A DNA stretch of 64,000 nt from Jiangella alba (GCF_900106035.1 NZ_FNUC01000003.1:3217501-3281500), one strand, 5' to 3'. Counted from the first letter of the stretch, positions 42,552 through 51,257 are shown. The notes: generated from the sequence alone by a model not told the origin. Program-made: numbers and translations.

Positions 42552-43618
42552 CGAATGTCCTCCTGTTCGTCGCGGGTGAGCGCGACCTTCCCCGCCACCG
42601 CGGACTGGAAGACGTCGTAGGCGTCTTGTGCGCGGGACAGCGGGAACGTGTGCGTGAGCAGCCGCTCGACACCGATGCCGGCGCGCTGCTGCGACACCAT
42701 GTCCTCGATCTCGGCGAAGTGGTAGAACCACGAGCCCAGTAGCGCGACGTCACGTGAGATCAGCTCGCCGCTCGGACTGATCGGAACCGAGCCCTGCTCG
42801 CCCACGCAGACCACGACGCCGCCCGGCCGAACCGTCGCAAGCGCTGCCTTGAGCGAAGTCGGCCGGCCCGCGCACTCGATCGCGAGGTCCGGCGCGGCGC
42901 CGATCGCCGCGACGATCCGCTTCGCCTGTTCGTCAGCGGGCGCGAGCGAGTCTTCGGCCGACAGTTGCACCACCGTTGTCGCGCCGAGTCGTCGAGCAAG
43001 CTCCAAACGGTCCGCCGAGATGTCGACGGCGGTGACGTTCGCCCCGAGGTAGGTCTGCATCAAGACGTTCCCCAGGCCCACCGGCCCGACGCCGAAGACG
43101 ACACACGAGCCGGCAGCGCGCGTCCCCTCGGCAGTGGCTCCCACTCGCTTCGCGACATGGTGTGCCACTCCGAGTCCGTCGCCCGTGAGCAGCACACCCT
43201 GCTCCCACGTGATGTCGTCCGGGAGACGGAAGCACGCCAGAGCCTTGCTGATGATGTAGTCGGCGTGCATGCCCATGACGACGGAACGATCCGGGCAGTA
43301 GGTGTACTCGAGGCGTGCGCACGCGTCACACGCGCCGCAGCCCTGAACGGCGCTGACGCCGACCCTGTCACCGACCGCGACGGCGACCACGCCGTCACCG
43401 ATCGCGTCGACCGTGCCGACGGCTTCGTGGCCGGCGTTGAGCATCGGACCGTCGGCGTGCAGCCCGCCCAGCTCGCTTCCGCAGAGCACGGACATCGCCA
43501 CCCGGACCCGGACCTCTCCCGGCCCTGGCGTGGGGATCGGCTCGGTCCGAAGCGCGACCTTGCCCTTGCCTTGGAACCAGAGGGTCGAACCGACCCTCGT
43601 TCCTGTCGAATGCACCAT
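42548..43618 (-). CDS. Zinc-dependent alcohol/polyol dehydrogenase
   Basis: This 356-residue medium-chain dehydrogenase is read from ATG 43618, preceded by GGAAAGGG. It has the catalytic zinc region (LCGSELGG ... NAGHEAVG), four structural zinc cysteines in CGACDACARLEYTYC and an NAD-binding GVGPVGLGNVL motif. It should oxidise a hydroxyl of a sugar or polyol. It is the first gene of the left arm. Its promoter and operator lie in the 160-base gap shared with the divergent LacI gene. Confidence 0.88.
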   Translation of the reverse strand: MVHSTGTRVGSTLWFQGKGKVALRTEPIPTPGPGEVRVRVAMSVLCGSELGGLHADGPMLNAGHEAVGTVDAIGDGVVAVAVGDRVGVSAVQGCGACDACARLEYTYCPDRSVVMGMHADYIISKALACFRLPDDITWEQGVLLTGDGLGVAHHVAKRVGATAEGTRAAGSCVVFGVGPVGLGNVLMQTYLGANVTAVDISADRLELARRLGATTVVQLSAEDSLAPADEQAKRIVAAIGAAPDLAIECAGRPTSLKAALATVRPGGVVVCVGEQGSVPISPSGELISRDVALLGSWFYHFAEIEDMVSQQRAGIGVERLLTHTFPLSRAQDAYDVFQSAVAGKVALTRDEQEDIR

Positions 43619-43644
43619 CGCACCCTTTCCGGAACCACTTGTAT

Positions 43645-43656
43645 GTGAGCCCTTAC
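43645..43656. promoter_or_regulatory. LacI operator near the dehydrogenase start
   Basis: GTGAGCCCTTAC matches the perfect operator at 43755 in 10 of 12 positions. It lies between the dehydrogenase start (43618) and that gene's -10 box, where a bound repressor would block the left arm. Confidence 0.65.
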
Positions 43657-43671
43657 ACATCGGGCGGGACC

Positions 43672-43702
43672 TATCTACCCACATGCTCTCCTCGACCGTC
43701 AA
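43672..43702 (-). promoter_or_regulatory. Probable promoter of the left arm
   Basis: On the minus strand TTGACG (43702-43697) and TAGATA (43677-43672) are 19 bases apart, slightly long for a sigma-70 promoter. The operator at 43645 lies just downstream. Confidence 0.4.
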
Positions 43703-43712
43703 GGGCTGCCTC

Positions 43713-43742
43713 TTGACATGGACCAGCGCTGTCCGGTTCTAT
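43713..43742 (+). promoter_or_regulatory. Probable promoter of the LacI gene
   Basis: A perfect -35 TTGACA (43713-43718) is followed after 18 bases by a poor -10 candidate (TTCTAT). The perfect operator at 43755 sits just downstream, implying autorepression. Confidence 0.4.
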
Positions 43743-43754
43743 CTAGCATCGAAC

Positions 43755-43766
43755 GTAAGCGCTTAC
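43755..43766. promoter_or_regulatory. LacI operator, perfect 12-bp palindrome
   Basis: GTAAGCGCTTAC is a perfect palindrome with the central CG typical of LacI-family sites. It lies 15-26 bases upstream of the regulator's ATG. Confidence 0.8.
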
Positions 43767-43780
43767 AGATAAGGGGACTC

Positions 43781-44779
43781 ATGGCGACGATCTACGATGT
43801 GGCTGCCGCCGCCGGCCTGTCGATCGGCACGGTGTCGCGGTTCCTCAACGAGGGCTACGTGAGCGCAGCAAGCCGCCGCAAGATCGAACGCGCCATCTCC
43901 GAGCTCGGGTTCGTGCCGAGCGGAGCAGCACGCACGTTGTCGACCAAGAAGTCGCGACTCATCGGCTTCGTCGTCTCCGACATGAGCAATCCGTTCAGCT
44001 CCGAACTCGCCAAGGCAGTGCAGGAACGCGCGGACGAGCTCGACTACTGCGCCGTCACCTACGGAACGAACCACGACGACGGCCGTGCACGCAGGGGCAT
44101 CGAGACGCTCCGAGGCCACGGGGTCGACGGGCTGGTCGTCGGACTGCCTGAGTCGGCGCCGGCGAACGAGCTGTTGCGGTCGGTGGCCGAACAGGGCATC
44201 CCGCTCGTGCTCGTGGGCATGCGCGTCATGCACCCCAACTGCGACCGCGTCAGCACCGACACCTACGACGGCGCGATGCAGGCGATGGACCACCTCATCG
44301 ACCTGGGTCACGAGCGGATCGGTTTCATCGGAGCGGCCGATCAGGGCAAGGGGCGGCGGAGGGCCTTCGTCGATGCCCTCACGCGGACCAGCTCGGCCAT
44401 CGATCCCGAACTGATCGTCGAAGGACCGCTGACGCGGGAGGGCGGTCTCGAAGGCGCGTCCCGGCTTCTGTCCCTGGACCGCCCGCCGACGGCGATCTTC
44501 GCCACCAACGACGTGATGGCGCTGGGCGTGTACGAGGCGGCGTACCGCCAAGGGCTGCACGTTCCTCGTGACCTGTCCGTCGTGGGGTTCGACGACATCG
44601 ACCTCGCGCGCCACGCGGTGCCCGCGCTCACTACCGTCAGCCAGCCGAAGACCGAGATGGGCCACGAGGCGGTCCGGTTGCTGGAAGCGCGCCTGACCGC
44701 GGAGACGCCACCGTCGTCGAAGGAGACCTTGTTCCGGTGCGGCTTGGTCGTCCGCGACTCGACCGCTCCCCCATCCTGA
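43781..44779 (+). CDS. LacI-family regulator of the divergent sugar regulon
   Basis: This 332-residue regulator starts at ATG 43781 with the helix-turn-helix TIYDVAAAAGLSIGTVSRFLN and hinge AARTLSTKKS. The effector domain contains LIGFVVSDMSNPFSSEL, RIGFIGAADQGKGR and LSVVGFDDIDLARHAVPALT. Operators at 43645 and 43755 flank the divergent promoters, so it likely represses both arms and itself. The inducer is unknown; the dehydrogenases suggest a polyol or unusual sugar. Confidence 0.9.
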   Translation: MATIYDVAAAAGLSIGTVSRFLNEGYVSAASRRKIERAISELGFVPSGAARTLSTKKSRLIGFVVSDMSNPFSSELAKAVQERADELDYCAVTYGTNHDDGRARRGIETLRGHGVDGLVVGLPESAPANELLRSVAEQGIPLVLVGMRVMHPNCDRVSTDTYDGAMQAMDHLIDLGHERIGFIGAADQGKGRRRAFVDALTRTSSAIDPELIVEGPLTREGGLEGASRLLSLDRPPTAIFATNDVMALGVYEAAYRQGLHVPRDLSVVGFDDIDLARHAVPALTTVSQPKTEMGHEAVRLLEARLTAETPPSSKETLFRCGLVVRDSTAPPS

Positions 44780-44823
44780 CCACCCGCACTCCTCCAGCCA
44801 TTCAGCGACGAAAGGTAAGGCGG

Positions 44824-46158
44824 ATGAACGCATCGAAGCTGCCCCATGGCGTGGGCGCGATCATGTCTAGAAGGACTCTGCTCGGCGGCGCGACCGCCAT
44901 CGCCGGCCTCGGCGCGCTGTCGCTGCTGCCGGGCTGCTCGTCCACCACGTCCAAGGCCAAGGGAAACCTCGATATCTGGACCAATCATTCCGACGAGGAG
45001 GCAGCAGCGATCCAGGGCATCATCGACGAGTTCACGCAGGCGAACACCGATATCAGGGTCAACCTGCTCAACGTCGGCGACGCCACCCAGTACTACACGA
45101 AGATCAACACATCGGCGGTAGGGCGATCCCTCCCCGACGTGTTCTACGTCCGCACCTTCGACGTCGCTTCGCTCGCGGCGAAGGGCTTCCAGGTCTCCAT
45201 TCAGGACCTCGCCGACCAGAACGCCGAGGCCGTGGACGTGCCCGACCTGTGGCCCGCCCAAGTCGAGCAGATGTCGCTCGACGGCGAGATCTTCGCCCTG
45301 CCCTACGACTTCTCGAACAACGCTATCTACATCAACAAGACGATGTTCGAGGAGGAGGGCATCCCGCTCCCCACCGGCGAATGGGACTGGACCGAGTTCT
45401 GGGACACCGCAGCCCAGTTCGCGCGGACCACTAACGGCACGCAGGACCGCTGGGGTGCCAGCTACTACTTCAGCAGCTGGGTCTGGATCGGGTTCCTCGC
45501 GTCGAACGGCGGCCGCATGTTCAGCGACGACCTGGCCAGCTGCGTCGTCAACTCCCCGGAGAACATCGAGACCTTCGAACTCTTCCAGGCACAGCTGCAG
45601 AACGGCGCAGCACCCGCGCCGGGAGCGACGCCGGAGGGCGTCGACAGCTTCGGCGCCGGCCTCGTCGCCATGACCGTCAACGGATCCTTCGCGGTCCCCT
45701 ACATCCGCGGCGTGGTCGCCGACAAGTTCGAGTTCGACGTCGTCAGGATGCCCACCGGCTCCACCGGCCGGCGCGATGTCGCAACTGCCGGTGGCGCGTG
45801 GGCCATGTCGTCCAGCGCCAACCAGGAGGCGGCCTTCGCTCTCATGACGCACCTGTCCAGCGAGCAGGCTTTGAACACCCTCATCGCCGAGCCCACCCGT
45901 TCGATACCAGGCCGGCAATCCTCGGCCGAGGAGTGGACGTCCGTGGCGACGAGTTCTGGGCTACCGCCCGCGAACATCGAAGTCTTCGCCGAGCAGATGA
46001 ACACCGACGCCCTCAACCAGGCCTACCCCAAGTTCTGGACGGAGTTCGAGACCGCCTGGAACAACCGCACAGCAGGCATCGCCAACGGCGACTCCGTGCC
46101 CGAGGCACTGGCAGCGCTCGAAGAAGAGGTCAACCAGGCCGCGGCGCGGTACGCGTGA
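44824..46158 (+). CDS. ABC sugar transporter, binding lipoprotein (Tat signal)
   Basis: This 444-residue family 1 binding protein (ATG 44824) has a twin-arginine signal, SRRTLLGGATAIAGLGALS, ending in the lipobox LPGC; the cysteine anchors it outside the membrane. The mature part has typical features (LDIWTNHSDEEAAAIQGII; LPDVFYVRTFD; YDFSNNAIYINKTMFEEEG). Tat export implies folding before secretion. It is followed by a MalF-type permease. Confidence 0.9.
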   Translation: MNASKLPHGVGAIMSRRTLLGGATAIAGLGALSLLPGCSSTTSKAKGNLDIWTNHSDEEAAAIQGIIDEFTQANTDIRVNLLNVGDATQYYTKINTSAVGRSLPDVFYVRTFDVASLAAKGFQVSIQDLADQNAEAVDVPDLWPAQVEQMSLDGEIFALPYDFSNNAIYINKTMFEEEGIPLPTGEWDWTEFWDTAAQFARTTNGTQDRWGASYYFSSWVWIGFLASNGGRMFSDDLASCVVNSPENIETFELFQAQLQNGAAPAPGATPEGVDSFGAGLVAMTVNGSFAVPYIRGVVADKFEFDVVRMPTGSTGRRDVATAGGAWAMSSSANQEAAFALMTHLSSEQALNTLIAEPTRSIPGRQSSAEEWTSVATSSGLPPANIEVFAEQMNTDALNQAYPKFWTEFETAWNNRTAGIANGDSVPEALAALEEEVNQAAARYA

Positions 46159-46192
46159 GACGTCGGCACCACAGCGAAAGGAGACCTGGAGT

Positions 46193-47092
46193 ATGACCTC
46201 CATGACGGCGAAGCGTCGCGAGTCTGCGACCGGGTACCTGTGGTCGCAGGCCTGGCTCACAGGATTCATCCTCTTCGCTGTGGTGCCGATCATCGTGTCG
46301 CTCTACCTGGGCTTCACCGACTGGAACGGCGTACAGACACCACAGTGGGTCGGCCTGCAGAACTACAGGGAGATCTTCCGCGACCCGCTGTTCTGGCAAT
46401 CGTCCCGCGTCACCCTCGTCTTCGCACTGCTCTACCTCCCGGCCAGCATCGTCATCGGCTTCGCCATGGCGCTGCTGATGAACCAGAAGTTGCGAGGCAT
46501 CAGCGTCTTCAGGACGATCTACTATCTGCCGTCCGTCCTCTCCGGAGTCGCCGTCGCCGTGCTGTGGGGCTTCGTCTTCAACCGCGAGTTCGGCGTACTC
46601 AACTGGATCATCGGCTTGTTCGGCATCGCGCCCATCTCCTGGCTCAACGACCCGTTCTGGGTGCTCCCGGCCATGGTCATCATGCAACTCTGGGGCGTGG
46701 GCGCGAGCGTGATCATCTACCTCGGCGGCCTGCAGGGCATCCCCACGGAACTCTACGAGGTCGCTCGTCTCGACGGAGCCAACTGGTGGCGCACACTACG
46801 CGCGGTGACGCTACCGATGATGTCCCCCGTCTTCCTCCTGCAGATCGTGGTCGGAATCATCGGAACACTGCAGATCTTCACCCAGGCGTATGTGATCACG
46901 TCGGGCGGGCCGAACTACGGGACGTATTTCTTCTCGCTCAACATCTTCAACACGGCGTTCCAGCAGTTCCGGTTCGGCTACGCGAGCGCACTGTCCTGGG
47001 TACTGTTTCTCGGCATCGCCGCCATGACGGCAGTCGTGTTCCTCTCGTCGAAACGGTGGGTGTATTACGCCGGCGGCCGGGGACAGCGATAG
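46193..47092 (+). CDS. ABC sugar transporter permease, MalF type
   Basis: This 299-residue membrane protein (MTSMTAKRRESATGYLW) has about six helices and the EAA loop ELYEVARLDGANWWRTLRAVTLPMM, with ITSGGPNYGTYFFSLNIFNTAF near the end. AAAGGAGA lies upstream. Its MalG partner is on the opposite arm at 39242-40174. No ATPase gene is in the regulon. Confidence 0.9.
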   Translation: MTSMTAKRRESATGYLWSQAWLTGFILFAVVPIIVSLYLGFTDWNGVQTPQWVGLQNYREIFRDPLFWQSSRVTLVFALLYLPASIVIGFAMALLMNQKLRGISVFRTIYYLPSVLSGVAVAVLWGFVFNREFGVLNWIIGLFGIAPISWLNDPFWVLPAMVIMQLWGVGASVIIYLGGLQGIPTELYEVARLDGANWWRTLRAVTLPMMSPVFLLQIVVGIIGTLQIFTQAYVITSGGPNYGTYFFSLNIFNTAFQQFRFGYASALSWVLFLGIAAMTAVVFLSSKRWVYYAGGRGQR

Positions 47093-47110
47093 ACAGCGGG
47101 CACGGCATCC

Positions 47111-47131
47111 ACGAGCTCCCATCGAGCTCGT
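47111..47131. terminator. Hairpin after the MalF-type gene
   Basis: ACGAGCTC and GAGCTCGT form a perfect 8-bp stem with a 5-base loop, starting 19 bases after the permease stop codon. Confidence 0.6.
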
Positions 47132-47284
47132 GACGATCGTGCACAGGTCCCCGGCGACCGGCTAGCCGCGAAATGGCTGCCGCGCACCGCCGGGTCGCCG
47201 ACGTCGGCTGCGTCTCGATCACCGCGGCGGCCATACCTCGGTCAAATCGTCGGTTGGAGTGCACCGAGGATCGTAACCCCGCAG

Positions 47285-47527
47285 TCAGCGAAAGCGCCGA
47301 GTCGTCGGGTCGCTCAGAACCAGCGTCCTGAGCTGGTCGCAGGCCTCGCTCTCCGACTCGAACGCCATCTCAGCGGTGCGCAGGCCTCGCTCGGCGTAGT
47401 AGACCGCCCAGCCAGACGGCATCTGCTCCAGAACGTAGGCCTCGGTCGGCGTTCCGCCGTCCAGCGAGTAGCTGTCCGGGTCGATCTGCTCGGCGTCGAA
47501 CAGCGCTTGGAGTTCGGCCACGTTCAC
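47285..47527 (-). CDS. Small acidic protein, possible immunity protein
   Basis: This 80-residue acidic protein (MNVAELQALFDAEQIDPDSY) contains YSLDGGTPTEAYVLEQMPSG and VYYAERGLRTAE, a small alpha/beta domain. Similar short acidic proteins accompany secreted toxins in actinobacteria, and a nuclease toxin locus begins about 1 kb away. No toxin is directly adjacent. The immunity role is a guess from context. Confidence 0.6.
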   Translation of the reverse strand: MNVAELQALFDAEQIDPDSYSLDGGTPTEAYVLEQMPSGWAVYYAERGLRTAEMAFESESEACDQLRTLVLSDPTTRRFR

Positions 47528-47621
47528 CGGCTCAACCTACGCCTCCTGGCCGACGCAGCGCCGGTGGTGGCCGCGCCGACCCACCTGTGGTGGCAAGGAC
47601 GCCGGCGTCGAAGGAGTATCG

Positions 47622-48440
47622 ATGGGCTTGATCGGTGCACGAGAATCCCATGCTGTGACGGGCGATCTGCACCTCTGGGTGCGCTACGACGGGGAGGAGA
47701 CGCTGCCTGTGGGCGACGCCCGTACCCGGTTCCGGTGGACGGCCGAGTCCGTCGATGGCAACACCCGGGGCTGGTCTGCGTCCGGCCCGATGTATGGGCC
47801 GCCCGGCACGAAGGTGACGAGCGCGGACGCCTTGCAGGCGATCGCCTGGTCGCTGGCCAAGGCTGCCGAGGGAGAGGGGCCAGGGGTCGGCATGCTCGGC
47901 GACTACCCCGACTGGCTGATCGAGATCGCGCGCCGAAATGTCGAGGAGTTGCACGCAACTGTGGCCGCGACGGGCTCTGTCGCGGCGGCTGAGCGGGAGA
48001 CAGCCAACGACCTCGACGGACCCGAGGCCGACCTGCTGGCGGTCGAGGTCGCGCGCGAGGTACTGCGCCGGGCACACGACATTCTCGCGGCCGATATCGG
48101 GCGTGCCGAAGACATCGCCGTAGCTCACGATGTCGCCGAACGGGCGAACCCAGAGGTCGTGATCGCCCATCCCGACGACCCGTTCGACCTGCCGCTCTAT
48201 GAAGGGCGTGCCGCCGAGGCGCACCTGCGCCTCGGGCCAGGCGTCTACCCGGCCCGAGACAAGCAGGACGTCTCCGAGATGGTCGTGGTCGTCGGCACGT
48301 CGCCGTTCTCCGACACCGGGCTGGCCTCGGCCGCATTCCCCGCCCTCAGCCAGGCCTCTCCCCCACGGCGTGCCCGGTTCATGCCGATGGGCCAGTCAAC
48401 GAACGGCGCGGACCGCCCAGACCCGGGCATCGATCGCTAA
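47622..48440 (+). CDS. Unknown 272-residue protein in the toxin-immunity locus
   Basis: Read from ATG 47622 (MGLIGARESHAVTGDLHLWV), the protein has a beta-rich first third (HLWVRYDGEETLPVGDARTRFRW; SADALQAIAWSLAKA) and an acidic helical middle (PDWLIEIARRNVEELHATVAAT, EVAREVLRRAHDILAADIG). The C-terminal 60 residues look disordered. No family was recognised. It is convergent with the nuclease/immunity pair and divergent from the small acidic gene. Two segments may be separate fused elements. Confidence 0.55.
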   Translation: MGLIGARESHAVTGDLHLWVRYDGEETLPVGDARTRFRWTAESVDGNTRGWSASGPMYGPPGTKVTSADALQAIAWSLAKAAEGEGPGVGMLGDYPDWLIEIARRNVEELHATVAATGSVAAAERETANDLDGPEADLLAVEVAREVLRRAHDILAADIGRAEDIAVAHDVAERANPEVVIAHPDDPFDLPLYEGRAAEAHLRLGPGVYPARDKQDVSEMVVVVGTSPFSDTGLASAAFPALSQASPPRRARFMPMGQSTNGADRPDPGIDR

Positions 48441-48447
48441 GCTGAGC

Positions 48448-48909
48448 TCAGGCGGACGTTCCGGCGCGGGCCGGGTGCCAGGCCGGCAGATGCGCCTCGT
48501 CACGCGGGAACTGCCGGTGGTCCTTGAGCATCAGCGCCTCGTCGGCGTCGCCTCCGGCGTTGGGATCGTCGTCATCGACCATGCCGCCCAAGGGCGGGGT
48601 GTCGTAGTCGTAGACGGCTCTCACCACCGAGCGGTTGGCGGCGTCGACGGTGAACGTGGCGTTCCACCAGGTACCTTCGCCGGGCGTGTACATGGCCTTA
48701 CGCAGTGCCCGGGCGGCGTGGTTGGCGTCGTCCGGAGGTTCGAGGTCCTCCGTGCTGCCGTCGGGCATCGTGGCCTCGAAGCTGCTCTCGATCAGGTCGC
48801 CGGCGGCCGTGACGTCCAGCGTCAGCGTGTTCCAACCACCCGGCACCTCGTCCGCGGCGATCATGGCTTCTCCAACCGCCTTCTCCAGCGGCTGATCGGG
48901 GATGCTCAC
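48448..48909 (-). CDS. Probable immunity protein for the nuclease toxin
   Basis: This 153-residue acidic protein (MSIPDQPLEKAVGEAMIAAD) overlaps the nuclease gene's stop by four bases, the usual toxin-immunity arrangement. Central strands (NTLTLDVTAAGDLIESSFEA; TWWNATFTVDAANRSVVRAVYD) and the end FPRDEAHLPAWHPA resemble YezG-like immunity proteins of secreted toxins. A broken relative is present at 28080-28399. The YezG link is tentative. Confidence 0.7.
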   Translation of the reverse strand: MSIPDQPLEKAVGEAMIAADEVPGGWNTLTLDVTAAGDLIESSFEATMPDGSTEDLEPPDDANHAARALRKAMYTPGEGTWWNATFTVDAANRSVVRAVYDYDTPPLGGMVDDDDPNAGGDADEALMLKDHRQFPRDEAHLPAWHPARAGTSA

Positions 48910-49745
48910 GATGTCTCCTCCGGCGGGTCGTTGTAGAGCGTCACCTTACGGCTCTTCTCGCCCTCGATCTTGTAGTAGACGCTAATCCAAACCGGCCGCC
49001 GCGAATCCTCGTCGAAGGCCAGCTTGAGCTTTAGGTCGACGGTCTTGCCGCGGCGGACGGCGCGGCCCCAGCGCCGTTCCAGAGCCGCGAACTCCTCCCG
49101 GTTCAGCGTCTGACTCATCGGCACGAGGTTGAGCTTGTCGCCGATGCCGCCGAGCATTCTGGCGATCAGGTGGCCGGCATCGTCGCCGTCGAGCTTCCCC
49201 GTCAGCGTCCGCTGTGCGTACTTGTTCCGCTTCCCGGGTGCAGAGCCGGTTAATGTCGCCTCTGTGATGACCACCCGGCCCTGTTCGTCGGTGGTGTACA
49301 CGACCGCCTGGTCGTCGACGACGATGACGTGGTTGGCTGGCGGATTCCGCCGGATCCGAGCATCGGTCCGACTGGTACTCGAGATGTGGATGACGGGAAG
49401 TCGCTGAGGCGGCTGCTCGTGGGACGGAACGGTCGTCGAGACGGGCGGAGCGTCGCCGTCGACCGGGCGGATCACGTGCTCCAACTCGTCGATCGCCCCC
49501 GACAGGACCGAGCCGAGTTCGTCGCCCAGGCCGCGGACGTCGGCGAGCATCCCGCGCACGATCGGGTCAAGATCGGCTGCCGCGCCCTGGGCGGGTGTTC
49601 GCCGGGTGGCACGCTCGACCAGGCGGCGTAGGTTCTCCGCGTCGCCGGTCAGGATGTCGATCACGCTGTCGACCTCATGCGGCACGGCTTCGTCTCGCAC
49701 CTGCCGCAGCCCGTCCGCGCCGTCTCGGATGGGCCGATCACTCAC
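48906..49745 (-). CDS. DNA/RNA non-specific endonuclease toxin domain protein
   Basis: This 279-residue protein (GTG 49745) has a helical N-terminal third (SVIDILTGDAENLRRLVERATR). Its C-terminal domain matches the non-specific endonuclease superfamily common in polymorphic toxins: GDDAGHLIARMLGG with catalytic H192 (the usual DRGH reads DAGH), NLVPM with N206, LN at 214-215 and E223. No secretion signal, WXG100, LXG or PAAR domain is evident, so its delivery route is unclear and it may be a displaced toxin cassette. The paired immunity gene follows with a four-base overlap. Confidence 0.8.
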   Translation of the reverse strand: MSDRPIRDGADGLRQVRDEAVPHEVDSVIDILTGDAENLRRLVERATRRTPAQGAAADLDPIVRGMLADVRGLGDELGSVLSGAIDELEHVIRPVDGDAPPVSTTVPSHEQPPQRLPVIHISSTSRTDARIRRNPPANHVIVVDDQAVVYTTDEQGRVVITEATLTGSAPGKRNKYAQRTLTGKLDGDDAGHLIARMLGGIGDKLNLVPMSQTLNREEFAALERRWGRAVRRGKTVDLKLKLAFDEDSRRPVWISVYYKIEGEKSRKVTLYNDPPEETS

Positions 49746-49868
49746 ACGACCACCGCCCCTGTTCGTGGTCAGACGAGGATCTCACAGCGGTTGGTGTCGA
49801 GAAGCTGGTTCCGCCTCGCATGCAACGTCGAGTCTGGGCCAGGTGTTTGACTTGGTGGGAGGTGTGTG

Positions 49869-49973
49869 GTGGGCGATGTGGAGGCGCCGAGTTTCGACGC
49901 GTGGGCGCGCGTGATCGGACCGCGACTGCGGCGTGCGGCTCTGCTGCTTACCGGGAACGTCCACGACGCTGAC
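49869..49973 (+). pseudogene. SigE-family sigma factor, 5' part (interrupted by IS)
   Basis: From GTG 49869, after a GGGAGG ribosome site, the frame reads VGDVEAPSFDAWARVIGPRL then RRAALLLTGNVHDAD, the start of sigma region 2 in SigE-family ECF factors. It is cut at 49973 by the insertion sequence. Removing the insertion and one GAC duplicate joins it in frame to 51310-51726, giving a complete 173-residue sigma factor. Confidence 0.85.
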
Positions 49974-50013
49974 TGAACCGCCCCGGGATGTCCGGACACT
50001 TCGGATCGTGTCT

Positions 50014-50943
50014 CTACCCGGTCGGGATGAGACGGTTTCGTGCAGCGTAGTGTGCGGCTTCGACTTCGATCGGTGTGAGGTCGTCGATGGATTCGTGGGT
50101 TCGCTCTTGGTTGAACCAGTGGACCCAGTTGAGGGTTTCGAACTCGACGTGCTCGACGTCGCGCCAGGGTCCCTCGTGGCGGATCAGCTCAGTCTTGTAG
50201 GCGCCGATCTGGGACTCGGCCATGGCGTTGTCGTAGGCGTCACCCACCGAACCTACCGATGCGTCCACGCCGGCCTGCAGTAGCCGGGTGGTGAAGGCGA
50301 ACGAGGTGTACTGGGAGCCGGCGTCGGTGTGGTGGACCAGGCCGGACAGGTCGGTGATGCCGGCCTGGCGGCGTGACCAGATGGCGTGTTCGAGGGTGTC
50401 GAGCACGAGTTGCGTGCTCATGCTGGTTGCTGCTCGCCAGCCGACGATCATCCGGGAGAACACGTCGAAGATGAACGCGACGTAGACGGTGCCGGACCAG
50501 GTCGCGACGTAGGTGAAGTCGGCCACCCACAGCTGGTTCGGGCAGGTGGCGGTGAAGTCGCGATCGACCAGATCGGCTGCTCGGGCGTCCTTCGGGTCAG
50601 GGATCGTTGTCCGCGTTCGCTGGCCCCTCAGCGCGCCCTGCCAGCCGTTTGCTGTCATCAGCCGCTCGATCGTGCACCGAGCCACGTCATGGCCGGCTCG
50701 GCGCAGGTGCAGCCACATCTTGCGGGCACCGAACCGGGCGACGAACCGCTGCTCACGCGCCGCGGCGATCAGTTCGATGATCTGCGTGTCGCGCAGCGCC
50801 CGCTTCGACGGCTCACGGCTGCGGACCTCGTAGTAGGTGGACGGGGCGATCTTGATCCCGTGCTCGGACAGCACGCGGCAGATCGGCTCGACCCCGAACT
50901 CCTCACGGTGTTCGTCGACGAACGCCGTCAGAACCTGGACGGG
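50014..50943 (-). CDS. IS3-family orfB (DDE transposase catalytic part)
   Basis: The frame overlapping the end of orfA reads VQVLTAFVDEHREEFGVEPI, has an HTH_21-like segment (RKMWLHLRRAGHDVARCTIERLM) and then an rve integrase core with the D, D, E triad: LWVADFTYVATWSG (first Asp), GLVHHTDAGSQYTS (second Asp) and DNAMAESQIGAYKTEL (Glu). It has no good start of its own and is probably made by -1 frameshifting from orfA. The given 5' end is therefore approximate. Confidence 0.85.
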   Translation of the reverse strand, partial: PVQVLTAFVDEHREEFGVEPICRVLSEHGIKIAPSTYYEVRSREPSKRALRDTQIIELIAAAREQRFVARFGARKMWLHLRRAGHDVARCTIERLMTANGWQGALRGQRTRTTIPDPKDARAADLVDRDFTATCPNQLWVADFTYVATWSGTVYVAFIFDVFSRMIVGWRAATSMSTQLVLDTLEHAIWSRRQAGITDLSGLVHHTDAGSQYTSFAFTTRLLQAGVDASVGSVGDAYDNAMAESQIGAYKTELIRHEGPWRDVEHVEFETLNWVHWFNQERTHESIDDLTPIEVEAAHYAARNRLIPTG

Positions 50944-51257
50944 CGGTCGAGCTCCGCCGCGAAGAAAGCCGACGCACTCTTGAGGATCTCGTTCGCCCGG
51001 CGCAGCTCGGCCACCTCGCGCTTGAGCTCCCGGATCTCCGCCAGCTCCTGTGTGGTCCTGCCCGGCCGGGAACCGCCATCGACCTCGGCCTGACGGACCC
51101 ACTTACGCAACGTCTCGGCCGACCCGATCCCGAGCTTGCCCGCGATCGTGCGGATCGCCTCGAACTCACTCGAGAACTGCCCCTGCTCCATCGACTCCGC
51201 TACCGCCCGGACCGCCCGCTCACGAAGCTCACGCGGGTACTTGCTGGGACGCGCCAT
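50928..51257 (-). CDS. IS3-family orfA
   Basis: This 109-residue protein (ATG 51257, MARPSKYPRELRERAVRAVA) has a helix-turn-helix (IRTIAGKLGIGSAETLRKWVRQAE) and a leucine-rich coiled coil (QELAEIRELKREVAELRRAN) for dimerisation. A TTG five codons upstream is an alternative start. It ends LDRPSRF, overlapping orfB in the -1 frame, consistent with a programmed frameshift making the fused transposase. Confidence 0.85.
   Translation of the reverse strand: MARPSKYPRELRERAVRAVAESMEQGQFSSEFEAIRTIAGKLGIGSAETLRKWVRQAEVDGGSRPGRTTQELAEIRELKREVAELRRANEILKSASAFFAAELDRPSRF

Noticed and set aside
47524-48336. Minus-strand frames opposite the 272-residue protein
   Set aside because: Arg/Pro-rich shadow composition and no ribosome site; the plus frame has protein-like segments.
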